From Climacteris rufus (taxonomy: Eukaryota > Chordata > Aves > Passeriformes > Climacteridae), in NCBI GenBank assembly GCA_013398175.1, contig VZRZ01003917.1, forward strand, positions 1,017,397 through 1,081,396: a stretch of 64,000 bases of DNA. The letters run 5' to 3'. Of this stretch, positions 60,101-64,000 are shown in pieces; position 1 is the first letter of the stretch, and every line of letters starts with the position of its first letter. A program made the translations under genes and the position numbers. A model generated the notes under the pieces. It saw only the letters and a list, made by a program, of their open reading frames with translations. It did no database searches and was not told where the DNA came from.

Positions 60101-62918
60101 TTTTCCACTGCTACCCTTAGTATTACACAATAGAACAACCCTGCTAGAACACTGTTTTGCTATTTTACTTCACTGCAGTCCACATGAAGCCCAGCCTGTT
60201 TCAATGACAGCTGTGACATACATAATAAGTGTTGTGTATGGTAAATTCAGGATACATTTATTTACTCACTTAAGAGACTTGACAAATCTGGAAAAGAGGT
60301 AAGCTGTTCGACTTCGTACTTTGGGACTTGTATGACGAAGACCACGGTGATCTAAAAATGCCATCTGCAATCAATAAAGCATCTCAGAATCCCTAAACAA
60401 TGCAGGGAATCTAATCATCCAACAATTTAAGAAACCCAGCTTCTTTAGTGACCTTCAAATAATAGGAACATTTCCTAAGTCTGAAGAATGCAGCCAGTCT
60501 TACCTAGTTGAAAATGTAAATGAGATGAAACTTACTAGTACAGTTGGGATGTGCTGAGGTTCAACAGCAAAGAATTTTTCATATCTAACCACTGTTTCAA
60601 AGAATTCCAGGGTCACTGATGTATGTTGATAGGCACTAACACCAGAAGTCACCAGCTACAAATAAAAGCATTAAGAAGTTAGTGTTTTAGCTGTTTATAA
60701 AACCTAACTGCAACGTAAGTGACATGCTGGTAATTAGGATGAGCCATTTGAACTGAAACCTTCCAGTCCTTACTGGCATTTTGAAACAGCTCTCTAGACA
60801 TGCTTACCGTTCTCATCATGTCTTGTAAAGCTGTAGCTTTAGTAACATCACCAGAGAAGTGAGCACCATGAGACACAGGAAGAGCCTCAGCCAACATATA
60901 CAGCAGCCTTATTGCTACTTCTACTTCCATAAATCGTGTAGTTTGCCAGTTCCTAGACAAAGGACATAAAAATCATGTCAGTCTTTAGTACCTTATGAAA
61001 TAATCACAGTTCTACCATGGTAGTACTTTCTTCTGAGCTGTCTTTGGATGCACAGCATAAAAAGAACAGGTTTAAACTGAGGAAAACACCAGAATGCCCA
61101 GGCAGTAATCCAGGATGCTTCTGAAAGACTTTATCCACTAATACACCACCTCTTCATCACTACCAACTTTCTTTTGCCAGTTTCAGCTTGAAAGCTACAG
61201 ATTTTTTAAGTACTTATTTAGGTGCAAACCATCTACTATGACACGTGGACAAGTCATTCAGCTTTACCTAAGAAGAGGCTCAGTAAAGAGCAAGGTACAA
61301 GGAGAGTACCAAAATACTGCATTCCTACCTCCATACACGTAACTGTCCTCCTAGTCAGGCAACTAGTGAAGTTTCTATACTTGCATGCAGTTTCCAGGAT
61401 TGGATCTACTTTTTTTTTTTTACAAAAATAATTCACTTAGATTTTTCTCCTCCATCCAACCTTATTTTTCTGTTAAGAGTAACGCATAATATTTACACCT
61501 CAAGGAAACTTAGGAAATATGGCAAAGTGAACACCTGTCCAAACAGCTGTTGCTGTGTAGGTAAGTGACAGAGATCAAGAAACATCTCTAGGAAAGAAAA
61601 GCTACCATTTAAGGTTACAAAAAGAAAGGTTTTTCTTTCTAAGGAGCTGAGTAACAGATTATACAAAGTCGTATTTATCATTAAGCTGCAATGAGCTCAT
61701 TCTGTCAATTGGCTTCACCTTGCTGCATCATACTTACACTCATTACAGTCAGTTTACAAAAGGAAAAAAAAATCACCAAACCAGAAGGGCATCATACAAA
61801 GCAAGTTTAAAGCCCCAACTTACTGAAGCGTAGTGTTAAAAACTCTGCGGACAGATGCCAACAGTAATTCTGGTGAAACCTGAGCAAGTCTGTCCAGCAA
61901 CAGTTTCAACTGTTTTCTGTACTCCACAAACATTGCTTCATCTTCACCCTAAAAAACATTCATGTCAGTAAAGTCTGTATTTTCATGATTAAGTTAATTC
62001 ACAACCATTTTAGACAATTACACCTAAAGCAAAAACATGTACATAGAAAACCAGTATAGCACACTCAGAGAATTCAACAATGCTCATCCAGTGTTCTTAC
62101 AACGTAACAGCAGGTTTCTTTTATGGCCAGTTATAAAATATGATGAGATCCACTGCATTCAGTCCAGAAACATACTAAATAGGCTTTCCAAAATGAAAAC
62201 TAGCCAAAAGTACAAGAAAGAAAATGCTCTTGGCAAAGCCTTATTGACCCAGTTCTTGAAAATTGACTCACTCCTCAGAGATGTTCTTTCTCAGCATTGA
62301 ACTGACAATATTTATGGTGGACTGCCTACAGTTTAAGTTAACCCTTTAAAGACTACAGCTCTCTGAACAGCCTGGGGCAAAAATAAGTCTCACATACTCA
62401 GTCATAACTGTTGGCTGACAGATGTAAGCATGGAAGGAAAGTGACATCAAAGACCTACCCCATCTTCAGCTTATTTCTGCAGAGGTTTGACAATCTCCAG
62501 TAGCTTAAGCAGCATCTCTTGAGTTTCATTACACGATGTTTCTTGAGTATTTTTGCAAGATGGAAGTGACGTGCAGAAACACGCAAATTCACACTGAACA
62601 AACCACCTCAACAGCTATGGTTAGTTATCAGCACAGCTGTATTTGCCTAGGAATAGGTCTGCACAAACACAGCCAGAAATATTGTTAACCCAGCTGGCTT
62701 GGTTATACCTTCACTATGTTGTCCTGTCCTATGCAGACATGCCTATAAGTTAAAAAACCTCAGCCTACAGATCCTTGTTTCCTATCTTTAGATCTTTAGT
62801 CTATGAAAAACACAGATTTTAGAAGTGTGAGAGTCTTACTATAAATAATTAATACCTCATTTTCAAAATTATATTCTTCATCATATGTCAACTTCTTCAT
62901 AACAGCCAACATGATTGC
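51139..62918 (-). CDS. XPOT: Exportin-T (exportin for tRNA), C-terminal 589 residues in 15 exons; 5' part outside window
   Basis: Importin-beta-family exporter that binds mature tRNA with RanGTP in the nucleus and releases it in the cytoplasm. Fifteen exons were placed: 62856-62918, 61824-61948, 60808-60952, 60536-60655, 60270-60364, 59421-59490, 58874-59112, 58100-58385, 56165-56354, 54841-54957, 54639-54754, 54090-54137, 52236-52307, 51648-51704, 51139-51165. All use GT-AG splice sites and join in frame to 1770 nt including the TAA stop. If the bird protein has the human length of 962, this is residue 374 to the end, i.e. the C-terminal HEAT repeats. Earlier exons were not found in 62919-64000, so the gene continues past the right edge. 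It lies upstream of TBK1 on the same strand, as in mammals. Confidence 0.97.
51648..51704 (-). CDS. XPOT: XPOT exon (about residues 936-954)
   Basis: 57 nt, phase 0, EFCQALQQPDAKVFKNYLK. Acceptor TGCAG|GAATTC; donor AAG|GTATAA. Confidence 0.96.
52041..52055. repeat. T15 homopolymer in XPOT intron
   Basis: Fifteen consecutive T between two 3' XPOT exons. On the minus strand it is an A15 run. Confidence 0.9.
52236..52307 (-). CDS. XPOT: XPOT exon (about residues 912-935)
   Basis: 72 nt, phase 0, GPECIQYLQQEYLPSLQVAP then EIIQ. Acceptor TTTAG|GGTCCT; donor CAG|GTAGGA. Confidence 0.96.
53150..53398 (+). mobile_element. Partial bird ERV LTR in XPOT intron
   Basis: 3' half of an LTR: GTAAATAGTTTGCTTTTCTT, TACTGCTGTTTCCAGTAAATT, AACTCATGATCTTCACC, then GAGTGAGCAAGCAG and an end at AAACCGTGACA. 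The left edge is uncertain (it may reach about 53000). Antisense to XPOT, between the exons at 54090-54137 and 52236-52307. Confidence 0.75.
54090..54137 (-). CDS. XPOT: XPOT exon (about residues 896-911)
   Basis: 48 nt, phase 0, ALSECAVTLKTIHLKR. Acceptor TTCAG|GCTCTA; donor AGG|GTAAGC. Confidence 0.95.
54639..54754 (-). CDS. XPOT: XPOT exon (about residues 857-895)
   Basis: 116 nt, GGKDGPVGFADFVYKHIVPA ... FDLADAQTVL. Acceptor TTTAG|GAGGTA; donor CTG|GTGTGT. Confidence 0.97.
54841..54957 (-). CDS. XPOT: XPOT exon (about residues 818-856)
   Basis: 117 nt, GAENVERVLFTVIQGAVDYP then DPIAQKTCFIILSKLVELW. Acceptor TTAAG|GTGCAG; donor TGGG|GTAAGA. Confidence 0.96.
56165..56354 (-). CDS. XPOT: XPOT exon (about residues 755-817)
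   Basis: 190 nt, TQVSPFLQQMFMPLLHAIFE ... TVTGSGMSEVIANQ. Acceptor CACAG|ACACAG; donor G|GTAAGG. Confidence 0.97.
58100..58385 (-). CDS. XPOT: XPOT exon (about residues 659-754)
   Basis: 286 nt, the largest exon here: SRTSKAFSNKQTVKQCGCSE ... LEEEVLPFIPSASEHMLKDC ... ITAKFK. Acceptor TACAG|CCGAAC; donor AAG|GTAGGA. Confidence 0.98.
58874..59112 (-). CDS. XPOT: XPOT exon (about residues 580-658)
   Basis: 239 nt, ENGYQALLSSDDQLFIYETA ... DCLNHAVGFA. Acceptor TTTAG|GAAAAT; donor AG|GTAGGT. Confidence 0.97.
59421..59490 (-). CDS. XPOT: XPOT exon (about residues 556-579)
   Basis: 70 nt, NKQMNPFIEDVLNRIQDLME then LSPP. Acceptor TTCAG|TAAGCA; donor CCT|GTGAGT. Confidence 0.96.
60270..60364 (-). 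CDS. XPOT: XPOT exon (about residues 525-555)
   Basis: 95 nt, MAFLDHRGLRHTSPKVRSRT then AYLFSRFVKSL. Acceptor TGCAG|ATGGCA; donor AA|GTGAGT. Confidence 0.96.
60536..60655 (-). CDS. XPOT: XPOT exon (about residues 485-524)
   Basis: 120 nt, phase 0, LVTSGVSAYQHTSVTLEFFE ... AVEPQHIPTVL. Acceptor TGTAG|CTGGTG; donor CTA|GTAAGT. Confidence 0.96.
60808..60952 (-). CDS. XPOT: XPOT exon (about residues 436-484)
   Basis: 145 nt, QNWQTTRFMEVEVAIRLLYM ... LQDMMRT. Nearly identical to mammalian exportin-T. Acceptor TCTAG|GAACTG; donor ACG|GTAAGC. Confidence 0.97.
61824..61948 (-). CDS. XPOT: XPOT exon (about residues 395-435)
   Basis: 125 nt, GEDEAMFVEYRKQLKLLLDR ... ASVRRVFNTTL. Acceptor TTTAG|GGTGAA; donor CA|GTAAGT. 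Confidence 0.96.
62856..62918 (-). CDS. XPOT: XPOT exon (about residues 374-394)
   Basis: 63 nt, phase 0 at both ends, AIMLAVMKKLTYDEEYNFEN plus E. Acceptor CTTAG|GCAATC; donor GAG|GTATTA. This is the most 5' XPOT exon in the window. Confidence 0.95.
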
Positions 62919-64000
62919 CTAAGATAAAAACAGAACAGTGAGCATAGAAGCAGACAAGTTATAAGAAACAACAGTTAAAAAATACTACAGCAAAGAAAGC
63001 ATTAAAGCAAGTATTAGGAGTTTACAAATATTTTTAATCCCTTTTGATTATTATTTTCAGAGGTTTAGCAGAAGTTAACAGTCCAAATCAAAACAGATGG
63101 ATTATATCCAAACAATACACAGAAGCTATTCCAGATAGACAGCATAGATGTTTTGGAGCTCTCAGTCTCTGACAGTATTATCTAGCTCTATTTCCTGCTT
63201 GTAATTTGTGCTGTTCAGTTCACACTGAAAACAATGAAGGTGACTAAACTAGGTGGGGGAAACTAAACAGGTTGTCCAAGACACTATTTTAAAGGGATGA
63301 ATCAATCAGCTTAGCTAGAACATCAGTTTCTCAAATAGTTCATAGTCATTGGTGTGGGCAACACCAGTCTCTACCCAGCAATTGTCTAGCTAGCTTTAAT
63401 ACTGCTATTTCAACATTGCTTCAGATGCACCATACTGTAGTACCTATAACTACTGTCTATTGCATATGGTAAATACTTCTGATTCAAGTCTTTTAGTCTA
63501 ATCATTATCATCAACACCAATAAAATCAATCATTTATATAATATATTTAGTTTGCCATCCTTAATCCCATAGAACAAAGCAGCAAAAAGCTCCAATGAGA
63601 CCCACACAATCCTTTATACATAAACCATTGACTAAGTCTGGAAGGAGCACTGGCCCCAGCTGCACCTGGACTCCTCCTGGAGAAGTTCAGAAGGCAAGGG
63701 GGCCCTTCCTGCACCTTGTCACTCCATGGGAGGGTCTCTCCACACCTTGTCCATAACTTTCAGCAGCAAGGTGTCAGCTCAATGAAAGCAATGAAGTGCA
63801 ATTGAACCTTAGTAGGGACTGTTGGTACATCCTAAAGCAGCAATGAGGCTTGATCTTCACTCTACTTAAGTCTGAAATTCCAAATATGTCACCTTGATCT
63901 CACCGTGTCCTTACTAGTTCAGGTTTTCATAACTCTGATTTAATGTTTAAAATACAATGAGTATTCAATTTCATTCATGCTTGACAGGATGGATAAAACT
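62919..64000 (-). other. XPOT: XPOT intron, no exon seen
   Basis: The exon expected upstream (the family segment before AIMLAVMKK) was looked for and not found, so this kilobase is intron and the remaining XPOT exons lie beyond the window. Confidence 0.7.

Noticed and set aside
63640..63790. GC-richer patch in the XPOT intron
   Set aside because: Checked for an XPOT exon or a CR1 end; neither is present.
1..64000. tRNA, rRNA, snoRNA or microRNA genes, CRISPR arrays, operons
   Set aside because: None seen. The genome is eukaryotic, so CRISPR and operons are not expected; small RNAs cannot be ruled out without covariance-model searches.

Overview
The window is bird nuclear DNA. The evidence is four fragments of CR1 LINEs, the dominant bird retrotransposon, and several long terminal repeats of bird endogenous retroviruses, together with compact, well conserved vertebrate genes. 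The style of the LTRs suggests a neoavian, perhaps a songbird, but the species cannot be fixed from the sequence alone. Two runs of N (14396-14751 and 44343-44694) interrupt two CpG-rich blocks; such gaps are typical of short-read assemblies that fail in GC-rich promoters.

Two protein-coding genes are certain, both on the minus strand and in the same head-to-tail order as XPOT-TBK1 in mammals. From high to low coordinates: (1) the 3' part of XPOT (exportin-T, the nuclear tRNA exporter), 15 coding exons between 62918 and 51139, encoding the C-terminal 589 residues; its 5' exons lie beyond the right edge. (2) TBK1 (TANK-binding kinase 1), the whole coding region in 20 exons between 40699 and 19262. 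The exons join without a frame error into 728 codons plus stop, one residue shorter than human. TBK1's non-coding first exon and promoter probably sit in the CpG block around 44.1-45.1 kb. Its most notable feature is two introns (after coding exons 16 and 19) whose donors are GC rather than GT, both with the same AG|GCAAGC context; the first has an in-frame GT donor 27 nt downstream that would add nine residues.

Region by region: 1-5.8 kb, no recognisable gene; 5.8-6.5 kb, a CR1 fragment; 6.5-14.1 kb, nothing recognised; 14.15-14.95 kb, a CpG island with an assembly gap, probably the promoter of an unidentified transcript (RASSF3 is the next gene in this direction in mammals, but no RASSF3 exon is visible); 15-17.8 kb, nothing recognised; 17.86-18.57 kb, a nearly intact solo LTR; 19.2-40.7 kb, TBK1 coding region, with an LTR in its last intron, a CR1 in intron 16 and an LTR carrying an (ATTCC)n array in intron 6; 40.7-45.1 kb, TBK1 5' intron and promoter block; 45.1-50.7 kb, spacer with two CR1 fragments; 50.7-62.9 kb, XPOT with one intronic LTR; 62.9-64 kb, XPOT intron.

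The two proteins act in separate pathways (innate immune, autophagy and NF-kB signalling for TBK1; tRNA export for XPOT). Nothing in the window points to a new multi-gene system. The observations most worth testing are the paired GC-AG introns of TBK1 with their alternative products, the unassigned CpG island at 14.4 kb, and lineage-specific TBK1 residues (a Trp at about 261 and a Thr at 716).
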